This document shows, piece by piece, positions 1 through 5,933 of a DNA stretch of 6,233 bases (the stretch's first letter is position 1; every line of letters begins with the position of its first letter). The notes under the pieces were generated by a model, which saw nothing but the letters and a program-made list of their open reading frames with translations, searched no databases and was not told the DNA's origin. Where the stretch lies: assembly GCA_011051745.1 (NCBI GenBank), contig DRKO01000160.1, positions 1 through 6,233 on the forward strand, given 5' to 3'. The DNA is from Chloroflexota bacterium (lineage in GTDB: Bacteria > Chloroflexota > Anaerolineae > Aggregatilineales > UBA3940). Both the position numbers and the translations under genes were made by a program.

Positions 1-2
1 GA

Positions 3-356
3 GAGGTGCTGAAGGAATATGAGGCGCTGGGCGACCGTCATCAGGTGGCGGTGAGCAGGGGGAAGCTGGCGGACCTGGCGCGGCGGCGCGGGGAGTGGGA
101 GGAGGCGGAGCGGCTGAACCGGGAGGCGCTGGAGACCTTCGAGCAACTCGGCGACCGGCGCGAGATCGCGGTGAGCAAGGCTCAACTGGGACAGATTCTG
201 ATCGCCACCGGACGCCGCGAAGAGGGTTGCGCGCTGCTTCACGAGGCACGGGATGCACTCCGGGCGCTGGGCGCGGCGCATGAAGTCCGGCAGGCGGAGG
301 AGTGGATTGCGGAGCTATGCGGTGATAGGCGCGGGAGCGCAACGATGCGCCGATGA
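3..356 (+). CDS. TPR-repeat protein, C-terminal end (partial, 5' end outside window)
   Basis: The reading frame is open from the left edge, so the true start lies outside the window; the GTG at 6 is an internal codon. About 116 residues are visible. They hold two clear 40-residue helical-hairpin units. The phrase LGDRxxxAVSxxxLxxL recurs with an exact 120-base period (DNA from about 27 and again from about 147), each followed by a G-x-x-x-E/R-E/A turn and an EALxxxExLG-type second helix. A third unit decays towards the C terminus. This is the TPR pattern of large scaffolding or NB-ARC/ATPase-linked TPR proteins, which mediate protein-protein contacts. No catalytic domain is visible, so the function of the whole protein cannot be told. 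The TGA stop overlaps the ATG of a small downstream ORF. Confidence 0.8.
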   Translation, partial: EVLKEYEALGDRHQVAVSRGKLADLARRRGEWEEAERLNREALETFEQLGDRREIAVSKAQLGQILIATGRREEGCALLHEARDALRALGAAHEVRQAEEWIAELCGDRRGSATMRR

Positions 357-475
357 TCGCGCTGACGGAGGCGATTCTGCGGCTGCTGATGGGCGACCCG
401 GTGGAGACAATCCGGCCGGAGCTGGAGGGAGTGCATGCGGCCTGCTGGGCGCGGATTGTGAAGGGCCTTTCGTAG
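353..475 (+). CDS. Hypothetical 40-residue ORF overlapping the TPR gene stop (possibly truncated gene)
   Basis: ATG at 353 overlaps the TGA of the TPR gene (ATGA), a typical translational-coupling junction. The product starts MIALTEAILRLLMGDPVET and ends ARIVKGLS; it reads like ordinary protein (amphipathic helix, GDP turn, second helix). I do not recognise a family. The only Shine-Dalgarno-like run, GGGAG at 333-337, is 15 bases from the ATG, too far to be convincing, so expression would rely on coupling. The stop codon TAG (473-475) lies inside the first bases of the REP-like repeat that begins at 472. The ORF may therefore be the N-terminal stub of a longer gene cut by repeat/RAYT insertion. 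It may instead be a genuine small protein, or chance. Confidence is low to moderate. Confidence 0.38.
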   Translation: MIALTEAILRLLMGDPVETIRPELEGVHAACWARIVKGLS

Positions 476-498
476 GGTGGGGCCTGCCCTGCCCCTGC
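472..498 (+). repeat. Degenerate REP-like palindrome upstream of the RAYT gene
   Basis: This 27-base stretch begins GTAGGG and ends GCCCCTGC. It aligns with the perfect palindrome at 799-826, sharing GTAGGG, the central GGC-NT-GCC core and CCCCTRC. It still folds: 475-482 pairs with 487-494 (8 bp including two G-T wobbles) around a CCTG loop. REP-like palindromes flanking a RAYT gene are the expected substrates of this transposase family. The element sits 22 bases before the RAYT start codon and supplies the stop of the preceding small ORF. Confidence 0.6.
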
Positions 499-519
499 GC
501 CCCCGGCAGGAGGTTCCCC

Positions 520-1086
520 GTGCCATACGATCCCGGACGCCATCATCGCCGTTCGATCCGCCTGCGCGGGTACGATTACACATCGGCAGGGGCATATTTC
601 ATCACCATCTGCGCCCACCGCCGCGAGTGTCTGTTCGGGGAGGTGGTGGACGGGGCGATGCGCTTGAACGTTTACGGGCGGGTGGTGGATGCCTGCTGGC
701 AGGCCATCCCCGACCATTTCCCCCGCGTGATGCTGGATGTGTACGTTATCATGCCCAACCATGTGCACGGGATCATCGCCATCGTGGATGATCCGCCGGT
801 AGGGGCGAGGCATGCCTCGCCCCTACGCCCTCTGTCCCCGCGTTTGGACGGGGTGCGTGGCCCCGCCCCCGGATCGCTGGGGGCGATCATCGGCTCGTTC
901 AAATCTGCCGCCACCCGCCGGATCAACCGTCTGCGCGGCGTGTCGGGCCTGCCCGTGTGGCAACGCAATTATTATGAACGCATCATCCGCGACGACGACG
1001 AACTGCAACTTGCCCGCGCCTATGTTTTCAACAATCCTGCTGCCTGGCCGGACGACGAAAACCACCCCGACCGCCTGCCGGGGTAG
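520..1086 (+). CDS. REP-associated tyrosine transposase (RAYT, Y1/HUH family)
   Basis: The 188-residue product is a single-domain HUH (Y1) nuclease of the kind that binds and nicks palindromic REP elements as single-stranded DNA. The N-terminal part (GYDYTSAGAYFITICAHRR, residues 18-35) is the conserved first strand of RAYTs. The HUH metal-binding motif is HVH at 81-83 in MPNHVHGII. The nucleophilic tyrosine is Y151 or Y152 in WQRNYYERIIR. The GSFKSAATRRIN helix (125-136) is also typical. The GTG at 520 is chosen because a perfect AGGAGG (508-513) stands 6 bases upstream and the family's usual N terminus follows. The frame stays open back to 253, but that extension is repeat and small-ORF DNA. 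A 28-bp palindrome lies in frame within the variable loop (V94 to R103). Both motifs are intact, so the protein could be active. It stands alone between convergent genes. Confidence 0.93.
   Translation: MPYDPGRHHRRSIRLRGYDYTSAGAYFITICAHRRECLFGEVVDGAMRLNVYGRVVDACWQAIPDHFPRVMLDVYVIMPNHVHGIIAIVDDPPVGARHASPLRPLSPRLDGVRGPAPGSLGAIIGSFKSAATRRINRLRGVSGLPVWQRNYYERIIRDDDELQLARAYVFNNPAAWPDDENHPDRLPG
799..826 (+). repeat. Perfect 28-bp palindrome inside the RAYT coding sequence
   Basis: The left arm GTAGGGGCGAGGCA (799-812) is followed directly by its exact reverse complement (813-826), giving 14 bp of perfect dyad with no spacer. It codes in frame for V94-G-A-R-H-A-S-P-L102 and the first base of R103, in the loop between the HUH strand and the GSFKSA helix. 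It resembles the degenerate copy at 472-498. The simplest reading is that a REP-like element of the RAYT's own family has been inserted, or kept, in the coding region without breaking the frame. Confidence 0.85.
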
Positions 1087-1105
1087 GTGTTCGGGATGTG
1101 GCAAA

Positions 1106-1122
1106 GGGTGAGGCCGTCACCC
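1106..1122 (-). terminator. Candidate terminator hairpin between convergent genes
   Basis: GGGTGA (1106-1111) pairs with TCACCC (1117-1122) around a 5-base loop. It overlaps the kinase stop codon, and on the - strand it is followed by TTTGCC. The U-tract is only three bases long, so this is a weak intrinsic terminator at best. It is the only hairpin with any T-run in the 30-base gap between the converging RAYT gene and operon. On the + strand it is followed by CGCCCC and would not terminate. Confidence 0.3.
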
Positions 1123-2094
1123 CGCCCCGGACTCCAGGAACGCCCGGAGATGCGGGTTCTGTACCCCGGCCTGCCGGAGGATCGCCCGTATCTCGTCGGC
1201 GTGCGGGACGTTCAGCCCGGCCCCCAGCTTGCGCACCGCCGCTGCTCCGGCGGCGTTCGCCAGAACGCACATCGCCTCGGGATCATAACCGCGAAGGCAG
1301 GCGAACATCACGGCGGCGGCCAGCGTGTCGCCCGCGCCGGTCGCGTCGCGCACCTCGACCGGAAATCCGGGGTGCGTGGCCGTCCGGTCGGCGCTGCCGA
1401 TCAGGCAGCCTCCCGCCCCCCGCTTGATGACGACCAGCCGCGGCCCCCGCGCCAGCAGCCTCGCCGCGAGGCCTTCGGCGGGCAGCGCTTCGGATAACAT
1501 CCCCCGCGCCTCTTCCTCCGTCAGCAGGAGAACGGCGGTACACGCCAGCACCCCGTCGAGCCACTCCGGCGCGAAGCAGGGGAACTCCGGGCCGGGATCA
1601 AAAAAGAGCGGCACGCCCGCCTCAAAAGCCGTCCGGGCGGCCTCCAGCGTGACGGAGGGCGGCATTGCCCGGTACGTCCACCCGTCGAGGAACAGGGCCG
1701 CCCCCTGCCGGATCGCCTCCTCCCAGCCGGGCGTCAGCTTCTCCGGCCCGCGCGCCCCCCGGTATCCCAGAAAGACGTGCTGCCCGGCCTGCCCGACCAG
1801 CGTCACGACCGTTGAGGTGCGTTCCCCGGCCTGTGGGATGACGTGCTCGACGTTGACGCCTTCGCTTCGCAGGGCGGCCATCAGTTGCTTGCCTGCGTCG
1901 TCGTCCCCTACCGGCCCGACGGCCTGCATCGCCAGCCCCAGCCGCGCCCCGGCGATGAGCACGTTGGCCGCCCCGCCGGGGCTGATCTCCATCTGTCGGA
2001 TGGTCTGATGCTGCCCGGCCTCGACCGGCAGACGTTCGATCTGGAGGATGTGGTCAACGACGAGGTCGCCGAAAACAACGACCGGCCCGCTCAA
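1117..2094 (-). CDS. PfkB/ribokinase-family carbohydrate or nucleoside kinase
   Basis: The product is a cytoplasmic ATP-dependent kinase of 325 residues, normal for the family. It begins with the typical strand VVVFGDLVVD (5-14). It has the first signature GGAANV (40-45) and a lid region around TSTVVTLVG (93-101). The C-terminal signature DATGAGDTLAA (250-260) forms the anion hole, with catalytic base D256. VVIKRGAGG (221-229) and a late NAAGAAAVRKLGA helix complete the ATP site. The exact substrate (ribose, another sugar or a nucleoside) cannot be read from these motifs. The start is TTG at 2094-2092, overlapping the stop of the upstream hydrolase as TTGA. A GGGGGG ribosome-binding run (2104-2109) lies 9 bases upstream, and no better in-frame start precedes the conserved N terminus. 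This is the last gene of the operon; its partner hydrolase suggests that it phosphorylates a released sugar. Confidence 0.92.
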   Translation of the reverse strand: MSGPVVVFGDLVVDHILQIERLPVEAGQHQTIRQMEISPGGAANVLIAGARLGLAMQAVGPVGDDDAGKQLMAALRSEGVNVEHVIPQAGERTSTVVTLVGQAGQHVFLGYRGARGPEKLTPGWEEAIRQGAALFLDGWTYRAMPPSVTLEAARTAFEAGVPLFFDPGPEFPCFAPEWLDGVLACTAVLLLTEEEARGMLSEALPAEGLAARLLARGPRLVVIKRGAGGCLIGSADRTATHPGFPVEVRDATGAGDTLAAAVMFACLRGYDPEAMCVLANAAGAAAVRKLGAGLNVPHADEIRAILRQAGVQNPHLRAFLESGAG

Positions 2095-2110
2095 GGGGTG
2101 TTTCCCCCCT
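2091..2110 (-). promoter_or_regulatory. Ribosome-binding site of the kinase, with potential to be masked by a hairpin
   Basis: On the - strand, the G-run at 2109-2104 (the Shine-Dalgarno of the kinase) is followed by AAACA and then CCCC (2098-2095), directly before the TTG start. Four G-C pairs plus two possible G-U pairs with TT of the start region can form. The stretch also encodes the last codons of the hydrolase, so a ribosome finishing that gene would melt the hairpin. With the TTGA overlap and the weak TTG start, this points to translational coupling. The fold is short and no energy was computed. Confidence 0.4.
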
Positions 2111-3116
2111 GCCGGATACGCTGCACGGCCTGATAATACTCGCGTGCGACGCGCTCAAGCTCCAGCCCGTTGACCGCCTCGATGGTATCCAGCATCTCCT
2201 GAGGGAAAGCCTCGATCCCGCGATATGCGCCTGCAATCGCCCCGGCGATGGCCGCCAGCGTGTCGCAGTCGCCCCCGGCGTTGGCGGCCAGCCGGATCGC
2301 CCGCACCGGGTCGCCGTCGGCCATCACGAGGACGGCGAGCGCCGAGGGGACGATCTCGTAGGTCGGCATGCCGGTCCCCACCAGATCGTAGAGATCACGC
2401 AGGTGATCGTCCTCGCTTCTGCCGTCGCTCACCAGCCCGACCGCCCACCTGATGCGGCGTGAGATCGAAGGGCAGATCGAGTCCACGCCCTGCGTCTCCC
2501 CCAGATCGGCCCCCCGGCAGGCGGCCTCGATCAGGTCCTCCAGCCCGTTCTCCGGCGAGACGCAGGCCGCGACGGCGCAGGCGACCGCCGCCGCACCGGA
2601 GGTGGCCGTTGAGGTGGCGTGGGTGGGGTAGGAGGCCTCAACCGCCGCGCGGGCGGTGGCCTCCAGATCGGGCGCGTGCAGGAACCCGACCGGCGCGACG
2701 CGCATCGCTGCCCCGTTCGTCCAGCCCTCGCGTCCGCTCTCCGAGGGGCTGACGCCCGCTTTCAGGGCCGTGATGGCCCGCTTGGTGCTGGGGCCGACAT
2801 AGGGCAGGTTCAGGCCGTCCGTCTCATCAATCCATGCCACCAGGTCTTCGGCGACCGCCTCGCGGGTCAGCCCGCCGGTGCGGAGCACCGAGCGGACGAC
2901 GGCCAGCATCGCGAGCGTGTCATCGGTGACCTGCCCGGCCCGCAGCCCGGCATGGCCGGTTGCGTCGCTGGGGGGCGGGGCCACAAAGTCGGTGATCGGG
3001 CCGCCGTGTGCCCGACGGGTGGCCTCCGGGGTGAGCTGGCCCGGCATACCGAAGGCGTCGCCGATCGCCAGCCCGGCCATACAACCATACACGCGGGAGA
3101 GAAGGTCGGGCGTCAT
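2091..3116 (-). CDS. ADP-ribosylglycohydrolase family protein (ARH/DraG-like)
   Basis: At 341 residues it is a full-length member of the ADP-ribosylglycohydrolase (ADP_ribosyl_GH) family, all-helical enzymes with a two-metal (usually Mg or Mn) centre that hydrolyse ADP-ribosyl or related ribosyl bonds. All hallmark motifs are present: GLAIGDAFGMP (15-25), metal-binding TDDT (64-67), NGAAMRVAP (134-142), SYPTHA (162-167) and the second metal cluster GGDCDTLAAIAGAIAGA (281-297). It should therefore be catalytically competent. No signal peptide is seen, so it is cytoplasmic. The ATG at 3116 overlaps the stop of the ATPase gene (ATGA), and GAGGT (3126-3130) lies 9 bases upstream, supporting this start. 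No ADP-ribosyltransferase, toxin or nitrogenase gene is nearby. With a transporter before it and a sugar-type kinase after it, a role on an imported riboside or other small molecule is as likely as protein de-ADP-ribosylation. Confidence 0.92.
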   Translation of the reverse strand: MTPDLLSRVYGCMAGLAIGDAFGMPGQLTPEATRRAHGGPITDFVAPPPSDATGHAGLRAGQVTDDTLAMLAVVRSVLRTGGLTREAVAEDLVAWIDETDGLNLPYVGPSTKRAITALKAGVSPSESGREGWTNGAAMRVAPVGFLHAPDLEATARAAVEASYPTHATSTATSGAAAVACAVAACVSPENGLEDLIEAACRGADLGETQGVDSICPSISRRIRWAVGLVSDGRSEDDHLRDLYDLVGTGMPTYEIVPSALAVLVMADGDPVRAIRLAANAGGDCDTLAAIAGAIAGAYRGIEAFPQEMLDTIEAVNGLELERVAREYYQAVQRIRQGGNTP

Positions 3117-4204
3117 GATGCTTCTACCTCGTCCTGCAGGATCAGGGTGTGGACGGGTTCCCAGGTCAGGTAAACCCTCTGCCCGACCCGGAGTGGCTTC
3201 GGATGCAGGCCGCTCTGCTCGAAGACGATCATCTGATCGCCGTTCGGGCGGCGCAGATGATAGCTCAGGCTGGTTCCCATGTAGGCGATGTGCTCGATTT
3301 CGCCGTCGAGTACCGTCGCTGTGGTCTCTGGACGCTCGGCGTGGAGCCGGATTTTCTCCGGGCGGACGGCGATCATCACCTCCTCACCGACGGCGCGGTC
3401 GGTCTCCGGCAGGGCGTAGATCAGGTCGCCGCTCCGGGCGCGGATCACGGTGTGCCGGTCGTCCTTCTCGACCACCTGACCCACGATCACGTTTGACTGC
3501 CCCAGAAAGTCCGAGACAAAGTAGGTGATCGGGTGTTCGTATACCTCGCGTGGCGGCCCAACCTGTATCACCCTGCCGTCGCGCATAACGGCGATGCGGT
3601 CGGCCAGCGTCATCGCCTCTTCCTGATCGTGGGTGACAAAGATGGTGGTGATGCCCAGCCGTTGCTGCAACTGGCGCAGTTCGACCTGCATCTGCGTGCG
3701 CAGCTTTTTATCCAGCGCGGCCAGCGGCTCATCCAGCAGGAGAACGCGCGGCTGGGTGACGAGCGCCCGCGCGAGCGCGACGCGCTGCTGCTGCCCGCCG
3801 GAAAGCTCCGAAGGGCGGCGGTTCTCAAGGCCCTGCAACTGCACCATCGCCAGAATATCACGCACGCGCCGGGTGATCTCATCACGCGGGACGCGGCGGC
3901 TCTCCAGCCCGAAGGCCACGTTCTGGGCGACGGTCAGGTGCGGGAAGAGCGCGTAGTTCTGGAACACAAATCCGATGTGGCGGGCGAAGGGTGGAACATT
4001 GTGCATCGGCTGTCCGCCGATCATGATCGCCCCGCTGTCCGGCTCAATAAACCCGGCGATCAGACGCAGCACGGTTGTTTTGCCGCTGCCGCTGGGCCCT
4101 AACACGGCGAAAAACTCGCCCTCTTTAACGTGCAGACACACGTTGTCGGCAGCCACCACGTCCCCGTAGCGGAAGCAGACGTTTTCCAGTTGGACTTCGC
4201 TCAT
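3113..4204 (-). CDS. potA: ABC transporter ATP-binding protein, polyamine/Fe(III)/thiamine class (PotA-like)
   Basis: This is the cytoplasmic ATPase that powers the two permeases encoded just upstream. In its 363 residues the order is: Walker A GPSGSGKTT (36-44), Q-loop Q82 in FQNYALFPHLTV, ABC signature LSGGQ (134-138), Walker B VLLLDEP (154-160), D-loop ALD, and the switch histidine H192 in FVTHDQEEAM. A C-terminal TOBE-type domain (about 235-360, with IAVRPEKIRL and YMGTSLSYHL) is as in PotA and FbpC. The ATG at 4204 lies 14 bases after the PotC stop; the only ribosome-binding match is TGAGG formed with that stop codon, 12 bases away, so coupling is likely. The stop overlaps the next gene as ATGA. 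The ATPase alone cannot separate polyamine from iron or thiamine transport; the permeases and binding protein favour the polyamine branch. Confidence 0.95.
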   Translation of the reverse strand: MSEVQLENVCFRYGDVVAADNVCLHVKEGEFFAVLGPSGSGKTTVLRLIAGFIEPDSGAIMIGGQPMHNVPPFARHIGFVFQNYALFPHLTVAQNVAFGLESRRVPRDEITRRVRDILAMVQLQGLENRRPSELSGGQQQRVALARALVTQPRVLLLDEPLAALDKKLRTQMQVELRQLQQRLGITTIFVTHDQEEAMTLADRIAVMRDGRVIQVGPPREVYEHPITYFVSDFLGQSNVIVGQVVEKDDRHTVIRARSGDLIYALPETDRAVGEEVMIAVRPEKIRLHAERPETTATVLDGEIEHIAYMGTSLSYHLRRPNGDQMIVFEQSGLHPKPLRVGQRVYLTWEPVHTLILQDEVEAS

Positions 4205-4218
4205 GGCAGGCAGATACC

Positions 4219-4992
4219 TCAGGCGAAACTGATCTCGCGCCCGACCAGCAACACGCTGGTGGCCGAGATGAAGAAGACAATCGTGGAGACGGCGTTAATC
4301 TCCGGCGTGAAGCCCTTACGGATGGCCGAGTATATCTCAACCGGCAGCGTGGAGACACCGGGCGGGGCCAGAAAATAGGAGATCACGAAGTTATCGAACG
4401 AGACGGTGAAGGCGAACAGCGCGGCGGCCATGATGCCCGGCAGCACAAGCGGGAAGGTCACCCGCCAGAAGGTGCGCCAGGGCTTCGCCCCCAGGCTGGT
4501 CGCGGCTTCCTCAAGCGATGGATCGGTCCCGGCGAAACGCGCTCCGACGACCAGAATCGTATAGGGCAACTGGATGGTGACGTGCCCCAGATAGAGCGTC
4601 AGCAGGCTGCGCTGGACCCCCAGCCAGAAGAACATCAGCAGCATTGCGACCGCCAGAATCAGCCAGGGGATCGTGATGGGGGGGATGAGCATAATCTGCA
4701 ACAGCCCCTTGCCCTTGAACGTGTAGCGGCTCAGCGCCATTGCGGCCAGCGTGCCGGTCAGGGTGGCCGTCAGGGCGCTGGCAATGGCGAGAACTACGCT
4801 GTTGATCGTGGCCTGAATCAGCCGTTCGTTGTGCATCAGCGCCCGGAACCAGACCAGATCGAACTCGATCGGAAGCTCGTTCAGTTGCGAGCGATTGAAG
4901 GCCATCAGCATCATGACCAGCACCGGCGCATACAGGAAGATCAGGGCCAGCGCGATATATACGTAAGCCATCAGGCGGGTTGTGCGCCCCAT
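4219..4992 (-). CDS. potC: ABC transporter permease, PotC-like
   Basis: This is the second inner-membrane permease of the importer, 257 residues from the chosen start and normal for PotC. It has about six hydrophobic segments: residues 8-30, about 63-87, 96-123, 128-151, 184-208 and 234-250. The cytoplasmic EAA loop that docks on the ATPase is clear at 161-188 (EEAATSLGAKPWRTFW, then PLVLPGI). The segment AFTVSFDNFVISYFLAPPG (194-212) is characteristic of PotC. Three in-frame starts lie close together: GTG 5001, ATG 4998 and ATG 4992. I chose 4992 because AGGTGA (5003-4998) is a good ribosome-binding site with an 8-base spacer after AGG. The GTG or ATG at 4998 would overlap the PotB stop (GTGA/TGATG). 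The gene is in the middle of the operon. Confidence 0.94.
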   Translation of the reverse strand: MGRTTRLMAYVYIALALIFLYAPVLVMMLMAFNRSQLNELPIEFDLVWFRALMHNERLIQATINSVVLAIASALTATLTGTLAAMALSRYTFKGKGLLQIMLIPPITIPWLILAVAMLLMFFWLGVQRSLLTLYLGHVTIQLPYTILVVGARFAGTDPSLEEAATSLGAKPWRTFWRVTFPLVLPGIMAAALFAFTVSFDNFVISYFLAPPGVSTLPVEIYSAIRKGFTPEINAVSTIVFFISATSVLLVGREISFA

Positions 4993-4997
4993 AGTCA

Positions 4998-5864
4998 TCA
5001 CCTGCTCAGGCGGCCTGCGCTGGGAGCCAGAACGCGGGCCGAGATGCCCATGATTGCCAGCACGATAACCAGCAAAATGAAAGATAATGCCGCGCCCAGC
5101 GGCCAGTTGAACACCTGGACGAACTGATCCTCGATCACAGTTCCGAGCATCGTCCCCGCCGGTCCGCCGAGCAGACGCGGCTCGACGAACGAGCCAATCG
5201 CCGGGATGAAGACCAGAATCACGCCGGAGATGACGCCCGACAGGCTGAGCGGGAAGACAACGCGCGTGAACGTGCGCAGCGGCCTGGCTCCCAGGCTGGC
5301 GGCGGCGTCCAGAAGCGAGTCGTCTATCCGGTCGAGCGCGATGTAGATGGTGAGGACCATGTAAGGCAGGTAGGCGTGGATCAGCCCGATGATGATCGCC
5401 GGGTAGGTGAACAGCAACCCGCTGTCCGTCCTGATCCCCAGCGCCTCGAGCGCCAGATCGAGCAACCCGTCGTTACGCAGCACGATGATCCATGAGTACA
5501 GTCGCACCAGCGAGTTGCTCCAGAAGGGGATGATGATCAGCAGGAACAACGCGGCCTGCCAGCGCCCTTTAACGGCTTTGGCGAGCGCGTAGGCCAGCGG
5601 ATAGCCGAAGATCAGGCAACCGAGCGTGGTATAGGCCCCCATCAGGAGGGAGTCGAGGGTGAGCTTGCTGTAGAAGCTTTTGGAGAAGAAGCGGGTGTAG
5701 TTCTCCAGCGTGAGATACACCTCGCGCGAGCCGAGCGGAACATCGCTGAGGAAGCTGAAGTACAGCATGATGAACAGGGGCACAAACCCCATAACCAGCA
5801 GCCACAGATAGGCCGGGCCCAGCAGGCCGATCAGGGTAAGCCAGCGTCGTCGCTTAGCAGGCAT
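4998..5864 (-). CDS. potB: ABC transporter permease, PotB-like
   Basis: This is the first inner-membrane permease of the importer, 288 residues as usual for PotB. A basic N terminus (MPAKRRR) is followed by a long first membrane segment (about 9-38). A periplasmic loop with the family phrase LTLENYTRFF (51-60) comes next, then further hydrophobic segments at about 72-95, 103-129, 152-175, 208-228 and 258-280. The EAA loop is at 184-211 (LLDAAASLGARPLRTF, then PLSLSGV). The FWSNSLVRLYSWIIVLRNDG stretch (114-133) is a strong PotB marker. The ATG at 5864 has GGGAG 9 bases upstream. The gene lies 69 bases downstream of the binding-protein gene, separated by a strong hairpin, and its stop overlaps the start region of PotC. 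Confidence 0.95.
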   Translation of the reverse strand: MPAKRRRWLTLIGLLGPAYLWLLVMGFVPLFIMLYFSFLSDVPLGSREVYLTLENYTRFFSKSFYSKLTLDSLLMGAYTTLGCLIFGYPLAYALAKAVKGRWQAALFLLIIIPFWSNSLVRLYSWIIVLRNDGLLDLALEALGIRTDSGLLFTYPAIIIGLIHAYLPYMVLTIYIALDRIDDSLLDAAASLGARPLRTFTRVVFPLSLSGVISGVILVFIPAIGSFVEPRLLGGPAGTMLGTVIEDQFVQVFNWPLGAALSFILLVIVLAIMGISARVLAPSAGRLSR

Positions 5865-5878
5865 CCGGTTACGCTCCC

Positions 5879-5908
5879 GGGGGCGGTGCGTGCGAGCGCA
5901 CCGCCCCC
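5879..5908 (-). promoter_or_regulatory. Strong intercistronic hairpin between binding-protein and permease genes
   Basis: GGGGGCGGTGCG (5879-5890) and CGCACCGCCCCC (5897-5908) form a perfect 12-bp stem with a 6-base loop. It fills most of the 69-base gap between the binding-protein stop and the PotB start. In the direction of transcription it is followed by GGGAGCG, not a T-run, so it is not a classical intrinsic terminator. In many importer operons such hairpins protect the 3' end of the binding-protein message and let it accumulate above the permease message. That is the likely role here, by inference. Confidence 0.6.
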
Positions 5909-5933
5909 TGCTATTTGCCCAGCTTCCGGCAGG

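Noticed and set aside
253..519. Upstream extension of the RAYT frame to ATG 253
   Set aside because: The added 89 residues are low-complexity, run through the TPR gene, small ORF and REP-like repeat in another frame, and have no family match. The GTG at 520 has a perfect ribosome-binding site and the family's normal N terminus.
1064..1084. Hairpin ACCCCG/CGGGGT at the RAYT stop codon as terminator or right-end repeat
   Set aside because: The stem is only 6 bp with a 9-base loop, no T-run follows, and there is no resemblance to the GTAGGG palindromes. In DNA this GC-rich it could occur by chance.
1325..2008. Long + strand ORF opposite the kinase gene
   Set aside because: It is a GC-rich shadow of the kinase, rich in Ser, Pro, Arg and Ala with no recognisable motifs, while the opposite strand carries the full PfkB signatures.
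2091..3116. Hydrolase as part of a toxin-antitoxin, antiphage or nitrogenase-control (DraT/DraG) system
   Set aside because: No ADP-ribosyltransferase, toxin or nitrogenase gene is in the window, and the gene is overlapped on both sides by transporter and kinase genes, which points to small-molecule metabolism.
3533..4102. 189-codon + strand ORF opposite the ATPase gene
   Set aside because: It is the antisense frame of the conserved ABC ATPase motifs. Its His/Gln/Arg-rich product has no family features.
4582..5127. 181-codon + strand ORF across the PotB/PotC junction
   Set aside because: It is a Gln/His-rich antisense product of two clear membrane-protein genes and not a plausible protein.
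5879..5908. Rho-independent terminator between the binding protein and PotB
   Set aside because: The stem is strong but no T-run follows on the - strand, and the downstream genes plainly belong to the same transporter.
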